A stretch of 64,000 bases of DNA from PKWO01 sp036561005 (GTDB taxonomy: Bacteria > Pseudomonadota > Gammaproteobacteria > Burkholderiales > Burkholderiaceae_D). The notes beneath the pieces are model-generated. The model was not told where the DNA came from, searched no databases, and saw only the letters and a program-made list of their open reading frames with translations. A program made the translations under genes and the position numbers. The stretch is taken from assembly GCA_036561005.1 (NCBI GenBank), contig DATBQE010000050.1, forward strand, positions 1 through 64,000, written 5' to 3'. Shown piece by piece: positions 50,754-59,870 of this stretch; within the stretch, counting starts at the first letter, position 1, and every line of letters starts with the position of its first letter.

Positions 50754-50886
50754 CAGGTTGTTGAAAAACGTAGCGAGCGAGCCGGGATCGGGGTTGGGGA
50801 GCACACGGGTAGGCAAGTACACAGAGCACCGCAGACCGGGAGGTGGTCGGGCCGCGTAGGACGCGCAGTCGTTTTGCAACAGCCTG
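50754..50886. repeat. 133-bp palindromic intergenic repeat element, copy 2
   Basis: The ends form an imperfect 17-bp inverted repeat (CAGGTTGTTGAAAAACG at 50754-50770 against the complement of CGTTTTGCAACAGCCTG at 50870-50886, 15 of 17 matching). The core shares GTAGCGAGCG on the left and GGTCGGGCCGCGTAGGACGCGCAGT on the right with the element at 1598-1728, in the same orientation, but the outer arms differ. It lies wholly between the gspE stop and gspF start and has no open reading frame. Confidence 0.78.
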
Positions 50887-50891
50887 CGCGC

Positions 50892-52340
50892 TCATTTGTT
50901 GCCTTCTTTGGTTACGCGCAGCAATTCAGCTTGCGTCGTGACGCCTTCGGTGAGCCAGCGTTCGCCGTCTTCCCGCATTGTGCGCATGCCGTCCTTCTGG
51001 GCGGCGGCGCGGATTTCGGCTTCGGATGCCTGGTTGTGGATCTGCGCGTTGATCGCTTCGGTTGTTTGCAACAATTCATAGACGCCGACGCGTCCATGGT
51101 AACCGGTTTGGCCGCAATGCTCGCAACCGACCGCCACCCAACCGTGGCCGTCGTGCACCTTGCAGTGGCTGCACAATTTGCGCACCAGGCGCTGCGCCAC
51201 GACACCCAAAAGCGATGATGACAGCAGGAACGGTTCAATGCCCATGTCGAGCAAACGTGTCACGGCGGCGGCCGAATCGTTGGTATGCAAGGTCGCCAAT
51301 ACAAGGTGGCCGGTGAGCGATGCCTGCACCGCGATCTGTGCGGTTTCAAGGTCGCGAATTTCGCCGATCATGATCACATCAGGGTCTTGGCGCAAAATAG
51401 CGCGCAACGCCTTGGCGAAGGTCATTTCGATACGCGCGTTGACCTGGGTCTGGCCGACACCGGCCAATTCATATTCGATCGGATCTTCCACCGTGAGAAT
51501 GTTGGTGGTGCTGGCATTCAAGCGCGACAGCGCAGCGTACAAGGTGGTGGTCTTGCCCGAACCTGTTGGACCAGTCACGAGCACGATACCGTGCGGTTGG
51601 GCGATCAATTCGTCGAATTGCGTCAACACGTCGGGACTCATGCCGAGGTGGCGCAAATCGAGCCGGCCGGCCTCCTTGTCGAGCAAACGCAACACGGCAC
51701 GCTCGCCATGACCTGTCGGGAGCGTGGAAACCCGCACGTCGACCGGCTTGCCGCCGACGCGCAGCGTAATGCGGCCGTCCTGCGGCAAGCGCTTCTCGGC
51801 GATGTCGAGCTGGGCCATGATCTTGATACGCGAGATCAAGGAAGCGTGGATCGCCTTCTTCGGCCGCACGACGTCGCGCAGCGAACCGTCAATGCGGAAA
51901 CGCACGACGGAAATCTGCTCGAACGGTTCGATATGAATGTCCGATGCTTCTTCCCGCAGGGCCTGCGTCAACAGTGCATTGATCATGCGAATGACCGGTG
52001 CATCGTCGGCCGATTCGAGCAAGTCTTCGATGGCCGGCATGTCGAGCATGAGCTTGGCCAGATCGAGGTCGGACTCGAATTCGTCAACCACCTGTGCCGC
52101 ATCGCCGCCGGAGCCGGCATAGGCTTGTGCGATTGCCGCATCGAGGTCATCGCGCGACATGGTCTTGAGCTTCACGCGGCCATAGCGCCGCCCGACCTCG
52201 GCGATGGCGGAAGGCTTGGTCGCTTCAGATATCCAGACTTCAACGACCGGCGCGAGGTCGCCATCGGCGGTTTCGCTGCGGCGTGCAAGCAGCGTGAAAT
52301 CGCGCGCAAAACTATAGGGCAGCAGGCGTGGTTCGGACAT
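50892..52340 (-). CDS. gspE: Type II secretion system ATPase GspE
   Basis: A 482-residue hexameric secretion ATPase. Walker A is VTGPTGSGKTTTLYAALSRL, the Asp box is around TVEDPIEYEL, Walker B is RQDPDVIMIGEIRDLETAQ and the His box is TGHLVLATLHTNDSAA. A tetracysteine zinc element (CSHCKVHDG then GCEHCGQTGYHGR) lies near the C-terminus. It powers pseudopilus assembly from the cytoplasm. gspD ends three bases upstream of its start. Confidence 0.97.
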   Translation of the reverse strand: MSEPRLLPYSFARDFTLLARRSETADGDLAPVVEVWISEATKPSAIAEVGRRYGRVKLKTMSRDDLDAAIAQAYAGSGGDAAQVVDEFESDLDLAKLMLDMPAIEDLLESADDAPVIRMINALLTQALREEASDIHIEPFEQISVVRFRIDGSLRDVVRPKKAIHASLISRIKIMAQLDIAEKRLPQDGRITLRVGGKPVDVRVSTLPTGHGERAVLRLLDKEAGRLDLRHLGMSPDVLTQFDELIAQPHGIVLVTGPTGSGKTTTLYAALSRLNASTTNILTVEDPIEYELAGVGQTQVNARIEMTFAKALRAILRQDPDVIMIGEIRDLETAQIAVQASLTGHLVLATLHTNDSAAAVTRLLDMGIEPFLLSSSLLGVVAQRLVRKLCSHCKVHDGHGWVAVGCEHCGQTGYHGRVGVYELLQTTEAINAQIHNQASEAEIRAAAQKDGMRTMREDGERWLTEGVTTQAELLRVTKEGNK

Positions 52341-52343
52341 GGT

Positions 52344-54593
52344 CTATTGTTTCGGCTTGGTCAGATCGATCACCGGCGCATTCTTGTCGTCCAACTGGAT
52401 CGCAGGTTGGCGAGGCGTCTGCGGCGGCAAAGGCTGCACCAGGCCTTGGCCTCCCACCTGGCCCTTTTGATCCGGCGGCAGGACCGGCGCCCGCATATCA
52501 GGCAGCAGCGTGGCGCTAGGTGGTTGGGCATGTTCCTCGGCCGTGCGCATATAGTCGTAGCGATCCGCCGTGACGTGGTTGCTCTGGTCCTCGTTGCGGA
52601 TCACGATCGGGCGCAGGAACACCATCAGGTTGGTCTTGGAGCGCGAGCGGGTCTTGTATTTGAACAGGTTGCCAATCAAGGGCACGCTGCCGAGACCCGG
52701 CACTTGCTCATTGGTGTCGCTCACGCTGTCCTGGATCAAGCCGCCCAGCACAATGATCTGGCCGTCGTCGACGAGCACGTTTGTTGTGATCGAGCGCAGG
52801 TTGGTGATCAAGCCTGCAGCATTGTTTTGCGTGGTATCGATGGACGACGATTCCTGATAGATGGCCATCTTGACGGTGCCGCCTTCGGAAATTTGCGGAC
52901 GCACGCGCAACTTCAAACCGATGTCCTTGCGATCGACCGTCTGGAACGGGTTGACGCCCGCGGCGCCACCGGAAGCTGCCGTGGCGAAGCTGCCGGTAAT
53001 GAACGGCACGTTCTGGCCGACGATGATGGTCGACTCTTCATTGTCGAGCGTGATCATGTTCGGCATCGACAGGATGTTTGCCGTATTGTTGGTCGCGATG
53101 GAGTGCGCAATCGCGCCCAGCGTCAACTGGCCGGCAACCTGACGGAATATGCCTAGCGAGAGGCCATTGCCGGGCAGCGTCGGCGCGGTCGCGGTCGTGC
53201 TGCTGCCGGAACTGCTCGAATTGGCGGCCGCCAGCGCGAACAGATTGTTGCCGCCGCTGCTGAATGCCGTGGCACCGCCCAAGCGGTAGGAGCTGTTGGC
53301 ATTGCCCGACAACGCAGCCCATTGCACGCCCAGTTCCGCTTCCTGCGAATCGGTCACTTCGACGATCAAGGCTTCAATGTAGACTTCGGCGCGGCGCGCA
53401 TCGAGCTGGTCGATCACGACGCGCAAATTACGATAAACCGTATCGCTGGCGGTGATGATCAGGGTATTGGTTGCCTGGTCGGCCTGGATGAAGCCTGCCG
53501 AACCGCCGCTCGGCAAGGTCGATGGCGAAGCCGGCGTGGAAGGCGGCAGCGCGCCGCCGGGTGTGGTTCCGCCGGCACCGCCCGGCTGCTGCGGCTGGCT
53601 CGATTGATCGCGCGGCGAACTACTGCTGCCGGCATTGGCATTGGGCGACGAATCGGACGAGACGACGGCGCGTAATGTCGTTGCCAGTTTGATTGCATCG
53701 GCGTTCTTCAGATAGACCACATGCACGTTACCGGGCAGAGTCGTCGGCTGATCGAGCTTGTTGATCAGCGACTTCGCCAGATTGGCCCGTGCCACCGACG
53801 GTGCCTTGATCAGCACGGCATTGGTGCGCGGATCGGCAGTCAGCGTGACCTTGCCGCCATCGGGGCTACCGCCGCCGGTCGGTTCGAGCATGCGGTTGAT
53901 CATGGTTGCAATATCGCTGGCAATTGCATACTTGATCGGAACCACGTCCACATCGACATTCGACGGACCATCGAGCGCGGCAATGATCTTGCCCAGGCGC
54001 GTCAGGTTGTCGGCGTAGTCGGTGATGACCAGTGTGTTGTTGCCGATATTGGCGTTGATCGTGTTGTTGGGCGAAATCAGCGGACGCAATACAGCAAGCA
54101 GGTTGGTGGCCGATTCATAGTTCAGGTGATAAATCTGGGTCGCGATCTGATCGCCCTTCACAGCAGCCACGTCGGTCGGGCCGACCTGCAGTTTGGCATC
54201 GGATTCCGGCACCACCTTGGTGTAGCCGTCCGCCACGACAACGGTAAAGCCTTGCAGGCGCAGTGCCGAGATGAGCAAACGGTAGGCGTGCGCCTTGTCG
54301 ACCGGTTTTTCCGCCACCAGGGTCAAGGTGCCCTTGACGCGCGGGTCGATGATGAAAGTCGTATTGGTGTAATGTCCAATGGCCTTGATGACCGATTCGA
54401 TATCGGCGCCGACGAAATTGAGCGTCGCATCATCGGCGGCCGGATCATGCGCAAACACCGGCGCCGACAAGGCGCAGAGTACCGCAGTCATGGCACCAAC
54501 ACGGCGCCACTTGGCACTCCTGTCGGCACTCTCGCCAGCTTTCCTGTCGGTTTTCTTGTGAGCTTCGATAGTCGATCGTTTGTCTTTTTTCAT
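52344..54593 (-). CDS. gspD: Type II secretion system secretin GspD
   Basis: A 749-residue outer-membrane secretin. A long basic N-terminus precedes the signal peptide (about 33-48, ending APVFA), followed by N0-N3 periplasmic domains (LNFVGADIESVIKAIGHYTN, then repeated KH-like units such as LVITDYADNLTRLGKIIAAL). A Gly/Ser/Pro-rich loop sits near residues 320-365. The secretin core ends VPGLGSVPLIGNLFKYKTRS and is followed by an approximately 100-residue Pro/Gln-rich tail. It forms the exit channel. It overlaps gspN by four bases (ATGA). Confidence 0.96.
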   Translation of the reverse strand: MKKDKRSTIEAHKKTDRKAGESADRSAKWRRVGAMTAVLCALSAPVFAHDPAADDATLNFVGADIESVIKAIGHYTNTTFIIDPRVKGTLTLVAEKPVDKAHAYRLLISALRLQGFTVVVADGYTKVVPESDAKLQVGPTDVAAVKGDQIATQIYHLNYESATNLLAVLRPLISPNNTINANIGNNTLVITDYADNLTRLGKIIAALDGPSNVDVDVVPIKYAIASDIATMINRMLEPTGGGSPDGGKVTLTADPRTNAVLIKAPSVARANLAKSLINKLDQPTTLPGNVHVVYLKNADAIKLATTLRAVVSSDSSPNANAGSSSSPRDQSSQPQQPGGAGGTTPGGALPPSTPASPSTLPSGGSAGFIQADQATNTLIITASDTVYRNLRVVIDQLDARRAEVYIEALIVEVTDSQEAELGVQWAALSGNANSSYRLGGATAFSSGGNNLFALAAANSSSSGSSTTATAPTLPGNGLSLGIFRQVAGQLTLGAIAHSIATNNTANILSMPNMITLDNEESTIIVGQNVPFITGSFATAASGGAAGVNPFQTVDRKDIGLKLRVRPQISEGGTVKMAIYQESSSIDTTQNNAAGLITNLRSITTNVLVDDGQIIVLGGLIQDSVSDTNEQVPGLGSVPLIGNLFKYKTRSRSKTNLMVFLRPIVIRNEDQSNHVTADRYDYMRTAEEHAQPPSATLLPDMRAPVLPPDQKGQVGGQGLVQPLPPQTPRQPAIQLDDKNAPVIDLTKPKQ

Positions 54594-55357
54594 AGCCTTA
54601 ACGCAAACACGTCCTTGTCACCAATTCTCTGCCGCTGACCCAGCAAATTCAATAAATTTGCCAACTTTTGCTCTTGCCCTGCTTCTGCTTCGGCCATTCC
54701 GGAAAAATGGAATTGCCCGTTGGCCAGGTTGCCCTCGCCATTCAACAACATCGGTCCGCGCGTGGTCTTGAGCTCCAGATGCGCCTGCTCGCCGTTCCAC
54801 TGTATGCCGACATGGTAGGCACCCAAAGGCCGGATATTCGACAGGCGCGATCCGATGTCGCTCAATTCCAGATTCGTGGTGCCGGTTACCGCCAACCCCG
54901 CACCGTGACGCGCTATCAGCAGCGGCCCCCAAGACAACTGCATCTGTCCTGACGGCTGTATCGTGTTCAATGGCGCACCCAACCCGGACAAACGGTCCGC
55001 CGGCAACTCCACCGATGCACCACTGACTTGCCATTGCGACCAATTTCCGCCAACTGTCACCGTTTGCGAGAGCGCCGAAGGATTCTCCAATTCGGCGTCG
55101 ACCTGCCCAAACAAAACCAGCGGCGACAGCTTCCAGGAAAAGCGTCCGGGCAACAATGGCGTGACCGGCTCGCCCTTGCCCGGCGCGCCGCCTATGAATG
55201 CCGAACCGCGCCATAGTGTGCCTTGCGCGTCGCCCAGCGTCAAACGTCCGCCGCTTTCTTTTTCCACCTCGTAAGTCAGCCACGTCGCCGGAAAGAAGGC
55301 GAGCGCGGTGAGCGCCACGCACAGTGCAGCGGCTATGGCCCAAATTACGAAGCGCAT
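54590..55357 (-). CDS. gspN: Type II secretion system protein GspN
   Basis: A 255-residue inner-membrane-anchored protein with an N-terminal helix (about 4-24) and a periplasmic beta-rich domain. GspN features are FFPATWLTYEVEKESGGRLT, LGDAQGTLWRGSAFIGG and WSQWQVSGASVELPADRLSG. It is an accessory component present in only some systems and its exact role is unclear. It sits between gspM and gspD, starting 17 bases after the gspM stop. Confidence 0.88.
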   Translation of the reverse strand: MRFVIWAIAAALCVALTALAFFPATWLTYEVEKESGGRLTLGDAQGTLWRGSAFIGGAPGKGEPVTPLLPGRFSWKLSPLVLFGQVDAELENPSALSQTVTVGGNWSQWQVSGASVELPADRLSGLGAPLNTIQPSGQMQLSWGPLLIARHGAGLAVTGTTNLELSDIGSRLSNIRPLGAYHVGIQWNGEQAHLELKTTRGPMLLNGEGNLANGQFHFSGMAEAEAGQEQKLANLLNLLGQRQRIGDKDVFALRL

Positions 55358-55374
55358 CGCATGTCCATCCTCGC

Positions 55375-55902
55375 CTATCCCTCGCTGTGCTGTTGTTTCA
55401 GCGTCAGAGTGGCATTGACCATGTCGAGCTGCGCCGAGGCAATGAAGTTGGCTTCGACGACGGACAGATGCGACGTTTTCTGCTGTTCGTTCAACCAGTC
55501 AAGCAAGCCGGCAAAAGAGACCGGATCGAGTTGCAGGCGAATCAGTCCGTCGGAAACGGCAAGATTCTTGGGTTTCAAGCCATGCGCCGAAAGCGAAGCG
55601 GCGACGCTCTCCTGCGAAACCGGTTCCGTCGTTACCCCGGCTGCGCTTTTCAATTCCGCCGCCTGGGTCGCCAATGCCTGCATTTGCGCCGCCTTCTGAC
55701 GCAATTCGGGCAAATCGTGGCTGAGCTGCTTGCGCCCTTTCAAGGCTGGGGCAAACAATAAAAGATAAACCAGGAACAGCAGAAGCACGGCGGCGCCCAC
55801 GCCCAACATCGTGCGCTCACGCGCGTTGCGCTCGTTCCAGAATATCGTGGCCGACTCCTTCAATTCGTCGAACACGTTCGATCCCTTGGTTGCCGTACTC
55901 AT
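55375..55902 (-). CDS. gspM: Type II secretion system protein GspM
   Basis: A 175-residue bitopic protein from ATG 55902, which overlaps the gspL stop (ATGA) and has an AGGAG site. The layout is a short cytoplasmic part, one membrane helix (about 35-53, GVGAAVLLLFLVYLLLFAP) and a periplasmic ferredoxin-like domain preceded by a coiled segment (LPELRQKAAQMQALATQAAE). GspM pairs with GspL in the inner-membrane platform. Confidence 0.9.
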   Translation of the reverse strand: MSTATKGSNVFDELKESATIFWNERNARERTMLGVGAAVLLLFLVYLLLFAPALKGRKQLSHDLPELRQKAAQMQALATQAAELKSAAGVTTEPVSQESVAASLSAHGLKPKNLAVSDGLIRLQLDPVSFAGLLDWLNEQQKTSHLSVVEANFIASAQLDMVNATLTLKQQHSEG

Positions 55903-57182
55903 TTCGCGCTCCTGATTTGCCATACTGCCGCCGACGGACTGGTGATGCCCAGGTTGCGCGCCGCCAAGGAAAATTTCATCTTGTCCATCGAAACCGGGTT
56001 CTCCGGTTTCATGTGCACGAGCAGGCTGTGATCGCGATATTCGATCGAAGCGATGACCGAAGCCGCCGTCTTGTGCGCTTTGTTCTGCTGCAATTCGGCA
56101 TTGAACACTTCCGCAAAATTGCCGGCCAGCTGGGCAAAATCGTCGGCCGACGCCTGACCAGAGTCGCGCTCGGCATTGGCGATCTTTTGCTGCATTTGCG
56201 CCATCGGATCAACGATCACGGTTTCATTGGGGAAGGCCGATTTGTAGATCTGGATCATGCTGTCGTTCAGGCTCTTCGATTCGCGCCTCATGCGCAACCA
56301 GTCGACATTAAGGCCAATCGCGTTGACCAGCATAATGAGTACGGCCAATATTGCTGCCCAGCGCCATTGCTTCCAATTGACTTGCGGGCCGCTGCTGGCT
56401 CCGAGCCCGGCCATCAGATTCATGGGGTTCTTGCCGAGAATGGCAATCACGCGCGGCCAGTTGTCGGCATACACCTGGGTGGAATCCATGCCTGTGGCGG
56501 CGGCACGCGCTGCGATCTCAGCCTGAAATTCCGGCACCCGCTCGTGCGCCACGTACAAATGCAGCGGCCGCGCCGGCGCGATAGCCCGGATTGCATCGAG
56601 CACCTCGGCGGCTGCGGTAGCGGGCGTTTCAGGAAAAATTGGCAATCCGACCGCTTCCTGGGCGGCAAGTCGAAGGGCAAGATCAAGATCCGCACCGTGT
56701 TCGACCACGGCGGCGGTCACCATACCCTCCTCCTCGGCCAAAGGGAGACAGGATTGGCCCGGCACCATGGCCAGGCTGCGCGCACCGTAACCGGTAAATG
56801 CCTGCGCGAGAATGTCGAGCCAACTGCGCTGGGCGACCGCGGCCGTGCGCAGGTCGTCGTCAAAATCGCCGGCCACCACAACGCACTCGGATGGGTCGAC
56901 CATCAACTGATCTTCCACGAGGTTGGGCAAAGCCAGGCGCAATTTGGCCGCAGTGAGCGGCGGCGTTTTAACGCGCAGCAAACTGACGTCGCTGGCGGCC
57001 AACAAAAGGATCACGCGGTCGGCGGACGCAACCATGCCGGCCAGGTCGGCGAGCGCGGCAATACCTTCCTTTTCCACGGCACCGCCTTGGGAGGCCAATG
57101 CGTAGCTGCTGGGCAAGTTCAGCCAGTGCTCGGCTGCCTCCGCCGCTGCCTTCGAAGGCAAGCGTATATACAGTATGCTCAA
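55899..57182 (-). CDS. gspL: Type II secretion system protein GspL
   Basis: A 427-residue protein with a cytoplasmic actin-like domain (about 1-255), one membrane helix (about 273-292, RWAAILAVLIMLVNAIGL) and a periplasmic ferredoxin-like domain. It recruits GspE to the membrane. The N-terminus MSILYIRLPSKAAAEA and the DSTQVYADNWPRVIAILGKNPMNLM region fit the family. It follows gspK after 67 bases and overlaps gspM by four. Confidence 0.92.
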   Translation of the reverse strand: MSILYIRLPSKAAAEAAEHWLNLPSSYALASQGGAVEKEGIAALADLAGMVASADRVILLLAASDVSLLRVKTPPLTAAKLRLALPNLVEDQLMVDPSECVVVAGDFDDDLRTAAVAQRSWLDILAQAFTGYGARSLAMVPGQSCLPLAEEEGMVTAAVVEHGADLDLALRLAAQEAVGLPIFPETPATAAAEVLDAIRAIAPARPLHLYVAHERVPEFQAEIAARAAATGMDSTQVYADNWPRVIAILGKNPMNLMAGLGASSGPQVNWKQWRWAAILAVLIMLVNAIGLNVDWLRMRRESKSLNDSMIQIYKSAFPNETVIVDPMAQMQQKIANAERDSGQASADDFAQLAGNFAEVFNAELQQNKAHKTAASVIASIEYRDHSLLVHMKPENPVSMDKMKFSLAARNLGITSPSAAVWQIRSAK

Positions 57183-57249
57183 AGTCTCATCTTCCCCATC
57201 AAGAGCGGTCGAATCGCCGCGCTATATTCTATTTACAGTCAGTCGACGG

Positions 57250-58317
57250 TCAGTTCTGCCGCGTCCAGATAATTGCAGTATTGGTGCCATTTCGCTGAAT
57301 CAGCGATTGTACGTCGAGTGCGGCCCGGCTCAAGCGAACTTTGCCGTTTACCAGAAAATAATTTGTTTTCACGTCGGCGGTATTGTTCCCCAGAGTTGCC
57401 GATTGACCGGTCAAATGTGAGGTAAAGTCGGCCAGGCTATTGTAGAAAGTGCGCCTGGCCACGATGCCGGATGCCTCCCCGAGCGACAGGGTGGAGACAA
57501 TCGCGCTCAACACCTCGGCTGGCGCCGTATTGACATTGACCGGCGTCGGGGTCGGCAAGACAATCACGAAATCCTTCAACTTGGCCAGAATTTGCGGCGT
57601 AAAACCCGGCACGGCCAACAGGTCGTCGCGCTGCGTCAAACCCAGCGGCTCGGACGATTCCCCCGAACCGGCCGTCGGCAGTGCGCCGGTTATTGGCGTC
57701 ATTCCAGCGGTCGTCGGTGTCACATTATTCGCGCCGGCGGTCGCGGCAGCACTTGCAGCCGAAGCCTGGGCCGCCGCAGCGGCAGCGGCTTGCTGGGTCT
57801 GGCCGCTGTTCTTTTGCGCGGTCAGCATGGTATTGGCCGCCGCCTGCGCCAACGATGGCGGCAAGCCCAGATTGGTTAACAAGCGACCGAATGCGGTCAC
57901 CTGGTTCGGATCGATCACGCCGCCGACACACAAATTGGTCAGGTTATAGCGCGATTGGGCATCGATGATATTGCCCGACAGTGTGGCGTCGCTGGCCTCT
58001 TCTTCGCTACGATTATTGTCGACATACTGATCCAGGCGGGTTTCTTCGAGCGGCACGGCCCACGGTTCGCCGAGGTGGTCGATATTCGAATTGCGCGCAT
58101 CTTCGCGCAGTACCAGGCGCGCATAGTCGAGCGCCCCGCGCAGGATCCATTGCTTTTGCAACTGCAGACGCTGATTTTCGATCGAGCGAACCTGAACCTG
58201 CTGTTGCCAGAAAAGGCTCGCCACAATCGTGATGGCCAGCGTGGTCAGCAGCAAGGCAGTAATGACGGCGACGCCGCGTTGTTTCCGTCCAGAATGGGAA
58301 GAAGCCGATCGTTTCAT
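57250..58317 (-). CDS. gspK: Type II secretion system minor pseudopilin GspK
   Basis: A 355-residue minor pseudopilin. The prepilin leader is basic and the cleavage region reads RKQRGVAVITALLLTTLAIT, lacking the usual Glu5, as is normal for GspK, the tip subunit. The inserted large domain includes DAQSRYNLTNLCVGG and VNVNTAPAEVLSAI. An Ala-rich linker (residues about 185-205) is unusual. ATG 58317 overlaps the gspJ stop (ATGA); the open frame extends far upstream in the wrong frame of gspJ and was not used. Confidence 0.93.
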   Translation of the reverse strand: MKRSASSHSGRKQRGVAVITALLLTTLAITIVASLFWQQQVQVRSIENQRLQLQKQWILRGALDYARLVLREDARNSNIDHLGEPWAVPLEETRLDQYVDNNRSEEEASDATLSGNIIDAQSRYNLTNLCVGGVIDPNQVTAFGRLLTNLGLPPSLAQAAANTMLTAQKNSGQTQQAAAAAAAQASAASAAATAGANNVTPTTAGMTPITGALPTAGSGESSEPLGLTQRDDLLAVPGFTPQILAKLKDFVIVLPTPTPVNVNTAPAEVLSAIVSTLSLGEASGIVARRTFYNSLADFTSHLTGQSATLGNNTADVKTNYFLVNGKVRLSRAALDVQSLIQRNGTNTAIIWTRQN

Positions 58318-58973
58318 GCGGCCCCGATCAAAAACACCTTGAGCATTACGGCGCCGGCCTGGGGCTGCAGTGATATTTCCAGCCCCTTCAGTGCATTGGG
58401 GTTGCCGACCTGGCCTGGAATTGCAGTTGCCGCTGCCGCAGGCGCTGCGCCCGTCTGCCATGGTCCGGCGCCCATCCAGGTACGCATCGACATGCTGGCC
58501 AGTCCGGTTTGCAGCGTCACAGCCTGGGCCTCGCCATCGCCGCCGTCGTTGCCGGTCGAACTCCACAGCGCATCGAGCTCTTTCAGGTCGCGCGTGGTGG
58601 CCGACTCGCGCCTGGTCAGCACGCCCTTGTCGAGGCGATAGACGACGACTTCCAGGCGCGAGGGCTGGCCATCCGCGAAGACCGTACGCACCAGGCGCAG
58701 GCGCTCGCTGTCGGCCATCAATTGCGGCCGCGCGCCAATGATGGAAACGGGTGCCACATTGGCGCAATCGCTTTGCATCTGGGCGAAGGTCAATTGCATG
58801 CCGCGCGTTTCCTCCAATTGGCTGGTCAGTACCGTGCGCGCGCGCATGATTCCGTCGAGCCCGCGCCATCCGAGCACGGCCACAATCGCCAGCACGCCGA
58901 TGGCGACCAGCAATTCGATCAAGGTAAAGCCGCTGACCGCCCTGATTCCACCGCGCTGAATCTTGTCCCTCAT
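58314..58973 (-). CDS. gspJ: Type II secretion system minor pseudopilin GspJ
   Basis: A 219-residue minor pseudopilin. The prepilin motif is AVSGFTLIELLVAIGVLA, with cleavage before Phe and Glu at position 5. GWRGLDGIMRARTVL and RLEVVVYRLDKGVLTRRES are typical of the GspJ family. GspJ helps form the GspI-J-K tip. ATG 58973 overlaps the gspI stop (ATGA) and its own stop overlaps gspK in the same way. Confidence 0.93.
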   Translation of the reverse strand: MRDKIQRGGIRAVSGFTLIELLVAIGVLAIVAVLGWRGLDGIMRARTVLTSQLEETRGMQLTFAQMQSDCANVAPVSIIGARPQLMADSERLRLVRTVFADGQPSRLEVVVYRLDKGVLTRRESATTRDLKELDALWSSTGNDGGDGEAQAVTLQTGLASMSMRTWMGAGPWQTGAAPAAAATAIPGQVGNPNALKGLEISLQPQAGAVMLKVFLIGAA

Positions 58974-59371
58974 CGCGGCACCAATTGATTGAGCTTGATG
59001 ATGCGGCGGTCGGGCGCCTGGGTATCGGCAACGCTGACCTCGACGCGACGGAACATCGGGTTCGGGGTCGACAGCACCACTTCCTTGCAAATCAGATGCA
59101 TGTCGCCTTGCGGGCAATCGAAAGAGCGCTCGCCGAGGTCGGGAAATTCGCTGGCCAGGCGGATTTGCGTTAGCCGATTTTCGGCAGACCAGGTTGCCAT
59201 CATGATGGCGCGCAAGCCTTCGCTATTGTGGGTCAGGCTGCCGACCGCGCGCAGACTGGCGCCCAGCGCAGTCACGACGATAGCCAGGGCAACCAGGACT
59301 TCGAGCAGGGTGAATCCGGCAGACGCGCGCGACGCCGGATTGCGTCTTGGTGATTGAGCGGTATGCATCAT
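58970..59371 (-). CDS. gspI: Type II secretion system minor pseudopilin GspI
   Basis: A 133-residue minor pseudopilin with the prepilin motif ASAGFTLLEVLVALAIVVTA and the family segments SVGSLTHN-like and MMATWSAENRLTQIRLASEF. GspI nucleates the pseudopilus tip. The start ATG overlaps the gspH stop, and a second ATG follows immediately. Confidence 0.93.
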   Translation of the reverse strand: MMHTAQSPRRNPASRASAGFTLLEVLVALAIVVTALGASLRAVGSLTHNSEGLRAIMMATWSAENRLTQIRLASEFPDLGERSFDCPQGDMHLICKEVVLSTPNPMFRRVEVSVADTQAPDRRIIKLNQLVPR

Positions 59372-59841
59372 TCGACCGAGAAGTGGCCGATACCGTCGGC
59401 GTGGATCGCGACTGAATCGTCGCCGGCTGTGAGGGTCAGCACAAACGGCTTGTCGACCGGCTCGCGGCCGAACACGATACGCAGTGGATTCTTGCCGGTT
59501 TCCGGCTGCGGCGTCATCAGCAGGGTAATGGGCGCGCGTTTGAATTCGCGCGCGCGCATCAGATCGTCATCGGAAATCGGCTGCCATTCGGTATCGTTGC
59601 GGATCTGGAAATCATAGTGATTTTCATCCGCCTCGAACGCAACCGGGCGATTGCGCACAATTGCTTCGTCACGCGCGAGCTGCAATAAAAGCGCGATGCG
59701 CTGCGCATCATTTTGCAGGCTTTTTTGTCCGTTGGGCATGGCATTGAAAGAAACCATGCCTAGCGTGATGCCGACAATCACCAGCACCACCAGCAACTCA
59801 AGCAGGGTAAAACCGCGTGACAGCGCCTGACGGGTCGTCAT
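59368..59841 (-). CDS. gspH: Type II secretion system minor pseudopilin GspH
   Basis: A 157-residue minor pseudopilin from ATG 59841, with the prepilin motif SRGFTLLELLVVLVIVG. The segment QNDAQRIALLLQLARDEAI is typical of GspH. GspH joins the tip complex to the major pseudopilin fibre. A GTG at 59880 is also in frame but would give a leader of atypical length and overlap gspG. It follows gspG by 29 bases. Confidence 0.92.
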   Translation of the reverse strand: MTTRQALSRGFTLLELLVVLVIVGITLGMVSFNAMPNGQKSLQNDAQRIALLLQLARDEAIVRNRPVAFEADENHYDFQIRNDTEWQPISDDDLMRAREFKRAPITLLMTPQPETGKNPLRIVFGREPVDKPFVLTLTAGDDSVAIHADGIGHFSVE

Positions 59842-59870
59842 CACGGCCCGTTTGCGCTGTTCAGGCTTAA

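Noticed and set aside
51285..53156. 623-codon plus-strand open frame antisense to gspE and gspD
   Set aside because: A shadow of well-supported secretion genes with the same antisense composition.
58318..59031. Long upstream extension of the gspK frame
   Set aside because: It runs through gspJ in a wrong frame and reads as Arg/Gly-rich nonsense; ATG 58317 with ATGA overlap is the start.
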